DNA of 64,000 nt from JAGXLC01 sp964585385 (lineage in GTDB: Bacteria > Bacteroidota > Bacteroidia > Bacteroidales > UBA12077), in NCBI GenBank assembly GCA_964585385.1, contig CAZPDP010000012.1:17807-81806 (forward strand), read 5' to 3'. Below are positions 55,121-63,753 of this stretch, piece by piece (position 1 is the stretch's first letter; every line of letters begins with the position of its first letter). The notes beneath the pieces were generated by a model, which made no database searches, was not told where the DNA came from, and saw only the letters and a list, made by a program, of their open reading frames with translations. Both the position numbers and the translations under genes were made by a program.

Positions 55121-56794
55121 CTAAGATGATTTTTTTACTGAAGTGCTTAAAAATTCCCTTGCATTCTGGATAGCTGTTTCCGTCAACTGTTCTCCGCTCA
55201 GCATCTTCGCAATTTCCTGTATTCGTTCTTCCTTGTTTAGCTTTCGGATATTGGTGTAGGTGTGTTTGGGATCATCTTCTTTATAAACAAGAAACTGATA
55301 ATCTCCTTTACTGGCAATCTGGGGTAAATGTGTTATATTGATGACCTGCATATTTTCAGACATCATCTTCATTATGCTTCCCATCTTGTCAGCAATATCG
55401 CCTGAAGTACCTGAATCTATTTCATCGAAAATGATGGTGGGTAGCGCCTTGGTCTCGGCTATAAGTGATTTAAGACTCAGCATTAACCTTGAAAGTTCGC
55501 CGCCGGAGGCCACTTTGGAGATTTCTTCCGGGGAAATATTTTTATTTGCGCTAAACAGAAATCGAATGCCATCTTTTCCACTATCCGTAAAATCCTCCAG
55601 TGTGTTTTTCTCAATCTTAAATTTCGCGTTAGGAATGCCCAGTTCCACCAGCATTCCCGTAATTTTTCTTTCTATTGGAACAATTGCCTTACCCCTGCTT
55701 TCGGAAAGCTGAGAAGCCAGTTTTTCAAGATGGTTTCTCTTTTGAGTAAGTGATTTTTCCATCTCCTCCAGCCTGTAATCAGCAGAATCAATTTGTTCAA
55801 TTTTCTGCTCCAGTTCATTTTTAATTGAAATCAAATCTTGCACCGTATCGACGTTGTGTTTATGCTGAAGGGAATATATCTCATCGAGCCTCTCGCGTAT
55901 ATATTCAATTCTTTCCGGGTCATATTCAATATCCGAATTCAGGATATCTAATTCTCCTGAAATATCCTGCAGTTCAATGTAGGCGCTATCCGTTCTTTCA
56001 CTAATCTCTTTCACTTTTGGAAAATACTCAATAATCTTTTTGAGATAATCACCAGCTTCTTTTAGCTGATTCAGAATCGAGTATTCTTCATTGGTGAGCA
56101 GATGGTAAGCGCCTGAAAGACTATGTTTTATTTCTTCTGCATGATTCAGTGTTTCCAGTTCAGATTCAAGTTCCTGCTGTTCATCCTCCTGGAGTTTAGC
56201 TTTCTCCAACTGATCATACTGAAACTGATAATAATCCAGGTCAGCCTTGGATTGTTCTGCTTCGTGCTTTAGTTTTTTATACTGATTTTCAAGCTTGCGA
56301 TAGTCTTTATAATGCTCTTTATACTCATGCAGCAGTTCATAGTGTGCTGCGAATGAGTCTACCACGTCTAAATGAAAAGAATTGTCCTTCAGGATAAGGT
56401 TCTGATGCTGGGAATGCACATCTACGAGTTGGTCTCCCAGTTCTTTGAGTACTTTGATATTGACCGGTGTATCATTTATAAACGCACGCGATTTCCCATT
56501 GTCACGTATCTCTCTTCGCAATATTGTCTCCGGCTCAAAATCCAGATCATACCGTTCAAAAAGCCACTTCAAATTATACTGATCGATTCTGAATGAAGCC
56601 TCAATCACACATTTATTGTTTTCATCCCTGAGAACATTGGTATCAGCCCGGTTCCCCAAAACCAGGGACAGCGCTCCAATAAGAATGGATTTTCCTGCTC
56701 CTGTTTCTCCGGTAATAGTGAGAAATCCGGGATTAAAATCTATGTCAATATTATCAATGAGTGCGTAATTCTTTATCTTTAAAGATTGAATCAT
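55121..56794 (-). CDS. recN: DNA repair protein RecN
   Basis: 557 residues. SMC-like architecture: Walker A TGETGAGKSILIGAL (about 29-43), two coiled-coil arms (about 150-365), C-terminal ABC signature VASGGELSRLMLSLK and Walker B PTIIFDEIDSGTSG, then HLPQIAS. RecN acts early in double-strand break repair, holding DNA ends near RecA. Length matches the family. It belongs to the conserved block with DUF4835, coaBC, rpoZ and bamD, 84 bp from the previous gene. Confidence 0.95.
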   Translation of the reverse strand: MIQSLKIKNYALIDNIDIDFNPGFLTITGETGAGKSILIGALSLVLGNRADTNVLRDENNKCVIEASFRIDQYNLKWLFERYDLDFEPETILRREIRDNGKSRAFINDTPVNIKVLKELGDQLVDVHSQHQNLILKDNSFHLDVVDSFAAHYELLHEYKEHYKDYRKLENQYKKLKHEAEQSKADLDYYQFQYDQLEKAKLQEDEQQELESELETLNHAEEIKHSLSGAYHLLTNEEYSILNQLKEAGDYLKKIIEYFPKVKEISERTDSAYIELQDISGELDILNSDIEYDPERIEYIRERLDEIYSLQHKHNVDTVQDLISIKNELEQKIEQIDSADYRLEEMEKSLTQKRNHLEKLASQLSESRGKAIVPIERKITGMLVELGIPNAKFKIEKNTLEDFTDSGKDGIRFLFSANKNISPEEISKVASGGELSRLMLSLKSLIAETKALPTIIFDEIDSGTSGDIADKMGSIMKMMSENMQVINITHLPQIASKGDYQFLVYKEDDPKHTYTNIRKLNKEERIQEIAKMLSGEQLTETAIQNAREFLSTSVKKSS

Positions 56795-56878
56795 AATACA
56801 AACAATTAACCGATCCTCTTCATGGAAAATTTTTCATAAAATTAAAGATAAAAATAATAAGAGAATAAAAACCCAAAA

Positions 56879-57784
56879 TTATTTCTGGGTAATTTTCTTA
56901 TAGCGGTCGCTTTTTGATGGATCGATTTCTGATAAAATCTCATAGACCCTTTCGCTTTGACTAATATCACCCTTTGAGAAAACATTAACAAATTCGGTGG
57001 ACTTAGTTTCAAGGATTAGCTGCATGAAGAACATGTAGGGATCCGGTTTTTCCCTGTGTACATCCTGAAGTAATTCCAGCGATTCCTCTATGGCCGATCT
57101 TGCCAGGGGCTGTTCATCAAACATCCTATCCAGTCCTTCCCTGTGATACTTGTAAATAAATTCACGAACACCGGAATATTCATCATCCATGATATTCTCA
57201 ATCAGCCAATACCTGTTTTTACGGTTTTCATACGCCTTCCATCCACTGTATTTTGAACTTTGAGCCTGACTTACAACCTTCCGGGCATTCTGGAAGTAAG
57301 GTGTTCCACCCATGAGAGAAAATGAATCATAATCCAGACCGATAATCAGGTAGGCATAATAAGCCAGGATGGAAGTAAGGTTAGACTTGTATGAATTAAT
57401 GTCGAATTCAAGGGGTTCCCCTTCAATGTATCGAAAAGTCAAATATTCATCTTTGGTTTGAAAAAGTGTCGTGCTGTAAGAGGAGTTGAAAACCGGTCTT
57501 CTTGAGCTAACCTGCATGGTCCCTTTGAACTCATCACCGCTATGATCCGTGATGTTTAACAGAATTTTACATTCGATTCGTTCTTCGGCTTCATATTTAT
57601 CTTCTGTCCATATCCGGTTGTTCATAAATTCGTATATCACTTCCTGGAGAGTTCGGAAAACCTCTTTGTTTGTCCCCTGAACCTGTGAAGAAATAACCTG
57701 TACATTACAACGCAGTTCCTGGGCACTAAGATTGGCAGAAACCATAACCAAAAGGAATGCAAAGAGTATCTTTCTGATTATCAT
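56879..57784 (-). CDS. DUF4835 family secreted protein
   Basis: 301 residues. Signal peptide (MIIRKILFAFLLVMVSANL, cut near LSAQ). Mature start ELRCNVQVISSQVQGTNK and later FNSSYSTTLFQ, GLDYDSFSLMGG and RKVVSQAQSS are family hallmarks. DUF4835 proteins are restricted to Bacteroidota and always sit between coaBC and recN, suggesting an envelope function linked to BamD, but the role is not established. The ATG overlaps the coaBC stop (ATGA). Confidence 0.9.
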   Translation of the reverse strand: MIIRKILFAFLLVMVSANLSAQELRCNVQVISSQVQGTNKEVFRTLQEVIYEFMNNRIWTEDKYEAEERIECKILLNITDHSGDEFKGTMQVSSRRPVFNSSYSTTLFQTKDEYLTFRYIEGEPLEFDINSYKSNLTSILAYYAYLIIGLDYDSFSLMGGTPYFQNARKVVSQAQSSKYSGWKAYENRKNRYWLIENIMDDEYSGVREFIYKYHREGLDRMFDEQPLARSAIEESLELLQDVHREKPDPYMFFMQLILETKSTEFVNVFSKGDISQSERVYEILSEIDPSKSDRYKKITQK

Positions 57785-58983
57785 AGATTCATTTCTAATA
57801 TTTTACCGACAATATCATCGGCTACTTTCGTCTTAGATTTTAACTCAAATTCCTGAATTTTATTTTTCCGGTCAATGATTTTTATTTTATTGGTATCCAC
57901 CTGGAAGCCTGCACCCTCATCATTGAGTGAATTCAAAACTATAAAGTCGAAATTTTTCTTTTGGATTTTCTTTTTGGCGTTCTCTATTTCGTTTTCTGTT
58001 TCCAGTGCAAAACCAATAAGCAGTTGACTCTCTTTTTTCTCCCGTCCCAGTCTTTCTGCTATATCCCGGGTAGGTTGCAGTTGCAGGGTGAGGCCCTCTT
58101 TTCCCCTTTTCATTTTCTCTTTGCGTGAATCCACCGGTTTAAAGTCACTAACGGCTGCAGACAGAATGGCTCCATCTGTTGAAGGGAACGTCTTTACAGC
58201 CTCTTCATACATTTCATCAGCAGTATGAACTTTAATGAGGGTTATGTTTGAATTTTCAATCACAAGGCTGGTAGGGCCGGACACCAGAACTACCTCTGCC
58301 CCGTTGTCGGATAGTGACTGGGCTATAGCATAACCCATTTTACCTGAAGAATAATTACCTATAAACCTGACAGGATCAATATTTTCAAAGGTTGGGCCTG
58401 CAGTAACAAGAAACCTTTTATTTTTTAGTTTTTTTTTTGAGTTGAAATGCTCGATAACCTTTTCAACTATATACTGGGGTTCTTCCATACGGCCCTTTCC
58501 TGATAGGCCGCTCGCCAATTCGCCTGTGGCAGCCTCAATAATAATGTTGCCGTAGGATTTTAAGGTTTCAATATTGTTTAAATTGGAAGGATGCTGATAC
58601 ATATCGAGGTCCATTGCAGGAGCTACCATCACATCACATTTGGCAGATAGGTAAGTTGTTAAAAGAAGATTATCAGCAATACCGTTCGCCATTTTACCCA
58701 TTGTGTTGGCAGTAGCGGGTGCAATAAGATACAAATCTGCCCATTCACCCAGGTCAACATGACTATTCCACTGGCCGTTTTCAGGGTCGAAGAAATCCAC
58801 AAGTATGGGATTTTTAGATAAGGTTGCCATGGTTAAAGGGGTGATAAATTCTTTTGCATATTCCGTCATTACCACCTGGACCGAGGCTCCTTCTTTGACC
58901 AGCAATCTAATAAGCATAGCAGCCTTATAAGCTGCTATACTTCCTGTTATCCCTAAAAGAATATTTTTTCCTTTTAACAACAT
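57781..58983 (-). CDS. coaBC: Bifunctional phosphopantothenoylcysteine decarboxylase / phosphopantothenate-cysteine ligase
   Basis: 400 residues. The CoaC flavoprotein half (1-190) has ITGSIAAYKA, NSHVDLGEWAD with the catalytic His, IAPATANTMGKMANGIAD and PAMDLDMYQHP. The CoaB ligase half (about 195-400) has VTAGPTFENIDPVRFIGN, YSSGKMGYAIA and the CTP-site region SAAVSDFKP. The protein makes 4'-phosphopantetheine from phosphopantothenate for coenzyme A. It overlaps DUF4835 by 4 bp and follows rpoZ by 8 bp. Confidence 0.96.
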   Translation of the reverse strand: MLLKGKNILLGITGSIAAYKAAMLIRLLVKEGASVQVVMTEYAKEFITPLTMATLSKNPILVDFFDPENGQWNSHVDLGEWADLYLIAPATANTMGKMANGIADNLLLTTYLSAKCDVMVAPAMDLDMYQHPSNLNNIETLKSYGNIIIEAATGELASGLSGKGRMEEPQYIVEKVIEHFNSKKKLKNKRFLVTAGPTFENIDPVRFIGNYSSGKMGYAIAQSLSDNGAEVVLVSGPTSLVIENSNITLIKVHTADEMYEEAVKTFPSTDGAILSAAVSDFKPVDSRKEKMKRGKEGLTLQLQPTRDIAERLGREKKESQLLIGFALETENEIENAKKKIQKKNFDFIVLNSLNDEGAGFQVDTNKIKIIDRKNKIQEFELKSKTKVADDIVGKILEMNL

Positions 58984-58991
58984 GGGTTGTA

Positions 58992-59345
58992 TTATTCTTC
59001 TTCTTTACCAGACTGGGTATTCTCATGCCCGGTCTTGGGATTTCTGTAATAAATTTTCCCTTCCAAAAATTCCTGAAGCGCTATTAACGTCGGTTTGGGA
59101 AGTCTTTCGTAAAACTTTGAGATTTCAATTTGCTCTTTGTTTTCAAAAATTTCTTCAAGATTATCTGTATAAGAAGCAAACTCCTCCAGCTTTTGATTCA
59201 ACTCTTCCTTCAGTTCAGCAGCAATCTGGTTTGCTCTTTTTGAGATAATAACTGCGGCTTCATAGACGTTGTCCACACCCGTCTCAAGCTGCTTAATATT
59301 TCGGGTTTTCGTTGTCAGTGAAGCATTTGTTTTCTTGTAATCCAT
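58992..59345 (-). CDS. rpoZ: RNA polymerase omega subunit (RpoZ, Bacteroidota type)
   Basis: 117 residues from the ATG at 59345. An in-frame GTG two codons upstream overlaps the GAGGAG ribosome site and is rejected. The core GVDNVYEAAVIISKRANQIAAE matches the omega/RPB6 fold, where EAAVIISKRA is the conserved helix that clamps the beta-prime subunit. The C-terminal extension (KIYYRNPKTGHENTQSG) is specific to Bacteroidota. Position between bamD and coaBC is conserved across the phylum and supports the call. Confidence 0.9.
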   Translation of the reverse strand: MDYKKTNASLTTKTRNIKQLETGVDNVYEAAVIISKRANQIAAELKEELNQKLEEFASYTDNLEEIFENKEQIEISKFYERLPKPTLIALQEFLEGKIYYRNPKTGHENTQSGKEEE

Positions 59346-59356
59346 ATCCACTCCTC

Positions 59357-60154
59357 TTAATTATTCAAATTTCTTTGTGTTTTTTGGTATATCTTTTCTA
59401 CTTCCTTGTTATAGTTACTTTCCGGAAACTGATTGGTAAATGTATAATACTCATCCAGTGTCGTCTGAAATCTTTCCTGCTCTTTTTCTTTGATGCTGTT
59501 GGATGCCAAAAGAAAATTCGATTTCAGGATAAGAAAACGGATTTCTTCCCGGTGTTTTGTATCAGGATAACGCTTTAAACAATTGTTTAGTGCTATAATA
59601 GCTGCTTTATAATCTTCCATTTCAAAATAAAGCTTAGCCGCTTTGTAAGCTTTGACAGCCAACTTATTCTTCATCTCAATAATTAAATCATTGCATTTCT
59701 TGACCTTGGGGCTGTTGGGGTGTCTTCGAATAAAAATCTGGAAGCCATTTATTGCCTTGTAGGTATATTCCTGCTCCAGACTGGGCCTGGGAGACATTTT
59801 GTAATCACAGTATGCACTGAGAAATTCAGCCTCTTCCGCCCATTCATGATTTCCGAAAGTTTGATAGAAATCTGTAAAATAATGCTTGGCCAGTATATAA
59901 TCTCCTTTTTTGTAGTATGACTGAGCCATATAATAATGTACTGTATCGGCCCTGTCTGTGGCTTTCAAGGCTGGATTGATTTGCTCAAACAGTCCGATAG
60001 CCCTGGCATAGTCTCCTTCATGATAGAACTCCAGCGCTTTGTTGTACTTCATTTTATAATTTGAACTTTTTAATAATTTCTCGTACTTGCAGGATGTAAG
60101 AACCGCTGCAAAGAGTGCTGTTAATAAGAGTATTTTAGCTATCTTCTGAAACAT
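59357..60154 (-). CDS. bamD: Outer-membrane assembly lipoprotein BamD
   Basis: 265 residues. Lipobox AVLTSC (Cys22), then about five tetratricopeptide repeats, for example KALEFYHEGDYARAIGLFEQI and YYMAQSYYKKGDYILAKHYF (each a TPR pattern). BamD is an essential part of the BAM complex that folds beta-barrels into the outer membrane. A TATTTTTG -7-like box with TTTA at -33 lies within about 20 bp of the ATG, too near for a normal leader. It heads the bamD-rpoZ-coaBC-DUF4835-recN block. Confidence 0.92.
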   Translation of the reverse strand: MFQKIAKILLLTALFAAVLTSCKYEKLLKSSNYKMKYNKALEFYHEGDYARAIGLFEQINPALKATDRADTVHYYMAQSYYKKGDYILAKHYFTDFYQTFGNHEWAEEAEFLSAYCDYKMSPRPSLEQEYTYKAINGFQIFIRRHPNSPKVKKCNDLIIEMKNKLAVKAYKAAKLYFEMEDYKAAIIALNNCLKRYPDTKHREEIRFLILKSNFLLASNSIKEKEQERFQTTLDEYYTFTNQFPESNYNKEVEKIYQKTQRNLNN

Positions 60155-60236
60155 TTTGCAAAAATATATTATATCTTTTAAATATTAAAATTAAAAGCCT
60201 TTAAAACGATGCGATATTATAAAATATTTTTTGCAA

Positions 60237-60267
60237 TTTGAAAATTACCAAAAAAAACATACTTTTG
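60237..60267 (+). promoter_or_regulatory. Full Bacteroidota promoter TTTG-N19-TACTTTTG
   Basis: TTTG at 60237-60240, exactly 19 bases, then TACTTTTG at 60260-60267: a complete match to the TTTG-N19-TAnnTTTG consensus of the Bacteroidota primary sigma factor. Transcription should start near 60274, giving a leader of about 185 bases that contains palindromic repeat copy B. Confidence 0.7.
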
Positions 60268-60280
60268 TCAACCTATTTAA

Positions 60281-60318
60281 CCCGAATAATTCAAGAATTA
60301 TTCCTGTCTCCGGCAGCG
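60281..60318. repeat. Dispersed palindromic intergenic repeat, copy B
   Basis: CCCGAATAATTC-AAGAATTATTCC-TGTCTCCGGCAGCG, sharing its palindrome and its CTCCG tail with copy A (7354) and its palindrome with copy C (52883). It lies just after the promoter at 60237. Confidence 0.6.
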
Positions 60319-60458
60319 ACTATGATTTACTAAAATTTTTTTCAAAAATATAAGTTCATCTAAGTCGGGGTTAATCAGCATTTTATTCATATTTATAATA
60401 ATTTATGAATAATGCGGTTAATAAGGAAAGATAGTCGAATTCTAAAACGAACAGCAAA

Positions 60459-61703
60459 GTGGATCTATTTGAAAAAATACAGAAAGACATGGGACCCTTA
60501 GGCCAGTATATGGAAGAGGCCCATGGTTATTTTGCATTTCCCAAGCTGGAAGGAGATATAGCACCCAGAATGAAGTTCAGGGGGAAAGAAGTTCTAACCT
60601 GGAGTTTAAACAATTACATAGGTCTTGCTAATCATCCCGAAGTGAGAAAGGCAGATGCCCAGGCTGCTAAAGATTACGGTATGGGTTACCCGATGGGGGC
60701 AAGAATGATGTCCGGGCAAACAAGCAAGCATGAAGAACTGGAGAATCAATTGGCTGAATTTGTAGGCAAAAAAGATGCGTTCCTTCTTAATTACGGCTAC
60801 CAGGGCATGGTTTCCATCATTGATTCACTGGTTACAAGAAACGATGTAATTGTATATGATTCAGAATCCCATGCTTGTATCCTTGACGGCCTTCGACTTC
60901 ATATGGGCAAAAGATATGTTTTCCCGCACAATGAAATTGAAAACCTTGAAAAACAACTCCAGAGAGCTACCAAACTTTCTGAAAAGAATGGCGGAGGTAT
61001 TTTAGTAATTACGGAAGGTGTTTTTGGCATGGCCGGGGACCTTGGTAAACTGGATGAAATCATCAAGCTCAAGGAAAAATACAATTTCAGACTTCTGGTA
61101 GACGATGCCCACGGCTTTGGAACAATGGGAAAGACAGGCGCAGGAACCGGTGAGCATTTTGATGTACAGGATGAAATTGATGTTTACTTTGCCACATTTG
61201 CCAAATCAATGGCGGGTATCGGAGCTTTCGTTGCTTCTGATGAAGTTGTTGTAAATTACCTAAGATACAATATGCGCTCCCAGACTTTTGCGAAATCATT
61301 GCCCATGCCCATGGTAATTGGGGCATTGAAAAGGCTTGAGCTTCTAAAAAACAAACCTGAACTAAGGGAAAAGCTCTGGCAAATAGTAAACCGACTGCAA
61401 AGTGGACTGAAAGAAGCAGGCTTTAACCTGGGTCATACTGAATCCCCGGTAACCCCGGTTTACCTCTCAGGAAGTGTACCTGAAGGTGCGGGCATAACAA
61501 TGGATCTCAGAGAAAATTATAACATCTTCTGTTCATTGGTAACTTATCCGGTAATTCCAAAAGGTGAGCTGCTGATAAGACTAATACCCACTACAATGCA
61601 TAGTCTGGAAGATGTGGATTATACAATTAAGGCATTCAAAGAAGTTCATAAAAAGCTGGAAGCAGGAAAATACCATTCTGAACATATTTCAAAAGTTAGT
61701 TAA
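60459..61703 (+). CDS. Alpha-oxoamine synthase (serine palmitoyltransferase / cysteate acyltransferase-like)
   Basis: 414 residues from a GTG at 60459; the start MDLFEKI is the conserved opening of the family and no ATG fits. PLP-fold type I: Lys249 in FATFAKSMAGIGAFV binds PLP, with DDAHGFG at 215-221 and His138 stacking the ring. It condenses an amino acid with an acyl thioester. In Bacteroidota, homologues initiate sphingolipid or sulfonolipid (capnine-type) synthesis. The N-terminus (GPLGQYMEEAHGYFAFPKLEG) resembles the branch thought to use cysteate, but serine or glycine cannot be excluded from sequence alone. It has its own promoter and a terminator shared with the next gene. Confidence 0.87.
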   Translation: MDLFEKIQKDMGPLGQYMEEAHGYFAFPKLEGDIAPRMKFRGKEVLTWSLNNYIGLANHPEVRKADAQAAKDYGMGYPMGARMMSGQTSKHEELENQLAEFVGKKDAFLLNYGYQGMVSIIDSLVTRNDVIVYDSESHACILDGLRLHMGKRYVFPHNEIENLEKQLQRATKLSEKNGGGILVITEGVFGMAGDLGKLDEIIKLKEKYNFRLLVDDAHGFGTMGKTGAGTGEHFDVQDEIDVYFATFAKSMAGIGAFVASDEVVVNYLRYNMRSQTFAKSLPMPMVIGALKRLELLKNKPELREKLWQIVNRLQSGLKEAGFNLGHTESPVTPVYLSGSVPEGAGITMDLRENYNIFCSLVTYPVIPKGELLIRLIPTTMHSLEDVDYTIKAFKEVHKKLEAGKYHSEHISKVS

Positions 61704-61730
61704 AGACAAACCCTTTTTACATAAAAATAA

Positions 61731-61766
61731 AAAAGGTGCCGTTTAAATCAGCGGCACCTTTTTTTA
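61731..61766. terminator. Bidirectional terminator
   Basis: AAAAGGTGCCG (61731-61741) pairs perfectly with CGGCACCTTTT (61752-61762), with A run left and T run right; serves both convergent genes. Confidence 0.9.
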
Positions 61767-61785
61767 TTTTCAGCATCTATATTCT

Positions 61786-62550
61786 TTAAAAGCTAACCAT
61801 AAAACCCAATGTAAACGGATGAACCTGTGGTCCTTTATCTTTTTCAAAAAGCGGAGTTTCATAATAATTAGCAAACAATCTCACAGCACCATAACCAATT
61901 CTTGCGGTATACCCATAACGGAAAGAAGATAAGAAGAAATCGTCGCGGTTTTTATCCTTCTCCTTTTCACCATTATCATCGCGGGTTACTACTTTTGTAT
62001 GAGAGCCAATTCTAAGACCTCCAATCACACCGGCAGTGATAAAAAATCCATCTTCATCGCCTTCAGGAAACTGCAATTCAAAAAGTAAAGGCATTGTCAG
62101 GTGTGTCATGGTAAGCTTGGCTTTATCAACATTCACTAAATCCCCAAAATGGGTTGAATCGACAACCACCTGTCCGCCCTCCTTTTTTATCGGCATTTTG
62201 CTTTCAAAACGGTAATCGTTAAATTCAAGACCTAGTCCGGTTCCTAAACCAAAATTACCACCAATAAGGTTTACATCAAACTCCACCAGATTGAGATTTA
62301 TATTCCAGGATTTTCCTGTATGCAATTCAAGATATTCGTACTCTTCAGGCAGATCCAGACTGTACTCCTGTGATAGAAAATTATTGAGTCCTATTTCAAA
62401 TCCAGCCCAGTGCACGTCAAAATTATCATCGTCAATTATTTGCTTTCCAAATCGGCCCTCACCTTCGAATTCGTCCCCGTCAATAACAGGTTGTGCTGTG
62501 ATAGTATGCAAACTAAAAAGAAAGATTGCTAATGTTATAAATCTCCTCAT
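61786..62550 (-). CDS. Outer-membrane beta-barrel protein (PorT-like)
   Basis: 254 residues. Signal peptide (MRRFITLAIFLFSLHTITA, cut near AQP), an acidic N-terminal linker (DGDEFEGEGRFGKQIIDDDNFD), then alternating beta strands with Trp/Tyr/Gly (HWAGFEIGLNNFL, NFGLGTGLGLEFNDYRF) and a C-terminal strand ending GFMVSF. This resembles PorT-family eight-stranded barrels. In this phylum such genes often follow ECF sigma/anti-sigma pairs, but none is visible; the region upstream is cut by a scaffold gap. Confidence 0.78.
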   Translation of the reverse strand: MRRFITLAIFLFSLHTITAQPVIDGDEFEGEGRFGKQIIDDDNFDVHWAGFEIGLNNFLSQEYSLDLPEEYEYLELHTGKSWNINLNLVEFDVNLIGGNFGLGTGLGLEFNDYRFESKMPIKKEGGQVVVDSTHFGDLVNVDKAKLTMTHLTMPLLFELQFPEGDEDGFFITAGVIGGLRIGSHTKVVTRDDNGEKEKDKNRDDFFLSSFRYGYTARIGYGAVRLFANYYETPLFEKDKGPQVHPFTLGFMVSF

Positions 62551-62575
62551 AATTTCATCATTTAAACTGTTTTTA

Positions 62576-62675
62576 NNNNNNNNNNNNNNNNNNNNNNNNN
62601 NNNNNNNNNNNNNNNNNNNNNNNNNNNNNNNNNNNNNNNNNNNNNNNNNNNNNNNNNNNNNNNNNNNNNNNNNNN
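62576..62675. other. Scaffold gap (100 N)
   Basis: Exactly 100 N. The right flank (62676 onward) begins ATCTTTTGAGACAGCCTCTTC, half of a hairpin whose partner would be in the gap. Sequences with this GAGGCTGTCTC core are often multicopy in Bacteroidota, which may explain the break. Confidence 0.9.
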
Positions 62676-62721
62676 ATCTTTTGAGACAGCCTCTTCTGTA
62701 TTGAAATTTCAGAATGCTTTT

Positions 62722-63753
62722 TTAAGATTTTTCCTCTTCCACAGGTGAAGCATCGAATTCTTTGGCTGAAAGATATCTTTCAGCATCCAGCGCTGCCTTA
62801 CACCCTGATCCGGCAGCAGTGACTGCCTGTCTGTAAATTTTATCCTGAACATCACCACATGCAAAGACTCCATCAAGATTGGTTTTGGAACTTCCAGCTT
62901 CTGTTTGTATATAACCTGTTTCATCCATTTCAAGGTAATCTTTGAATATATCGGAGTTAGGCTTATGACCTATAGCCAGAAAGAATCCGGCAACCTCTAT
63001 GTCATACTCTTCATTGGAGGCATTATTAAGAAGTCGAACCCCTGTCACTCCATCCTCGTCACCAAGCACTTCTTTAGTTTCCGAATTCCAGAGAACTTCA
63101 ATATTATCTGTATTAAATACCCTTTTTTGCATAATGTTGGAAGCTCTCAATTCATCTCTCCTGTGAATCATATATACTTTTTTACAAATACCTGACAGGT
63201 AGAGCGCTTCTTCAGCAGCAGTGTCGCCTCCTCCTACAACGGCAACATCCTGTCCTTTGTAGAAGAAACCATCACAGGTTGCACAGGCTGAAACGCCCAT
63301 TCCTTTGAATTTTTCTTCAGATTCGATGCCAAGGTACTTTGCGGAAGCGCCTGTTGCAATGATAACCGCTTCAGCCTGAATTCTCTTTTTATCATCTATG
63401 GTAATGATATAAGGCTGTTTCGAAAGATCCGAAGCCGTTGCGATCCCAAAACGAACATCCGTACCAAATCGTTCTGCCTGCTTTTTGAAGTCTTCCATCA
63501 TCTCTGGTCCCTTAATCCCTTCCGGATAACCGGGGTAATTTTCTACATCTGTTGTAGTTGTCAACTGTCCTCCCGGTTCAATTCCCTCGTAAAGTACCGG
63601 GTTCAGATTGGCCCTGGCCGCATAGATTGCTGCAGTATAACCTGCCGGACCTGAACCGATGATGAGCACTTTCACTTTTTCCACTTCACCGTTTAATTCT
63701 TCCTGGTTGTTGTCGTCAATTCGATCACTGTCCATTTGTTTGAATAACGCCAT
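62722..63753 (-). CDS. trxB: Thioredoxin-disulfide reductase (TrxB)
   Basis: 343 residues. FAD site LIIGSGPAGYTAAIYAAR (about 30-47), redox-active Cys157-x-x-Cys160 in SACATCDGFFY, NADPH site VVGGGDTAAEEALYL, and the C-terminal FAD contact VFACGDVQDKIYRQA. It reduces thioredoxin with NADPH. The first 27 residues (MALFKQMDSD to EVEKV) are a charged extension absent from the E. coli enzyme; a later start is possible, but no ATG lies close to the fold's first strand. The 3' side ends near the scaffold gap. Confidence 0.95.
   Translation of the reverse strand: MALFKQMDSDRIDDNNQEELNGEVEKVKVLIIGSGPAGYTAAIYAARANLNPVLYEGIEPGGQLTTTTDVENYPGYPEGIKGPEMMEDFKKQAERFGTDVRFGIATASDLSKQPYIITIDDKKRIQAEAVIIATGASAKYLGIESEEKFKGMGVSACATCDGFFYKGQDVAVVGGGDTAAEEALYLSGICKKVYMIHRRDELRASNIMQKRVFNTDNIEVLWNSETKEVLGDEDGVTGVRLLNNASNEEYDIEVAGFFLAIGHKPNSDIFKDYLEMDETGYIQTEAGSSKTNLDGVFACGDVQDKIYRQAVTAAGSGCKAALDAERYLSAKEFDASPVEEEKS

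Larger units (their letters stand above)
60155..60458. other. Divergent bamD / alpha-oxoamine synthase intergenic region
   Basis: 304 bases without a gene. Contains the full promoter at 60237-60267, palindromic repeat copy B at 60281-60318, and an inverted repeat (TTATTCAT at 60383-60390 with ATGAATAA at 60405-60412) before the GTG start. No open frame seen. Confidence 0.6.

Noticed and set aside
60155..60175. TATTTTTG box just before bamD as promoter
   Set aside because: It would put the transcription start on the start codon; leaderless expression cannot be shown from sequence.
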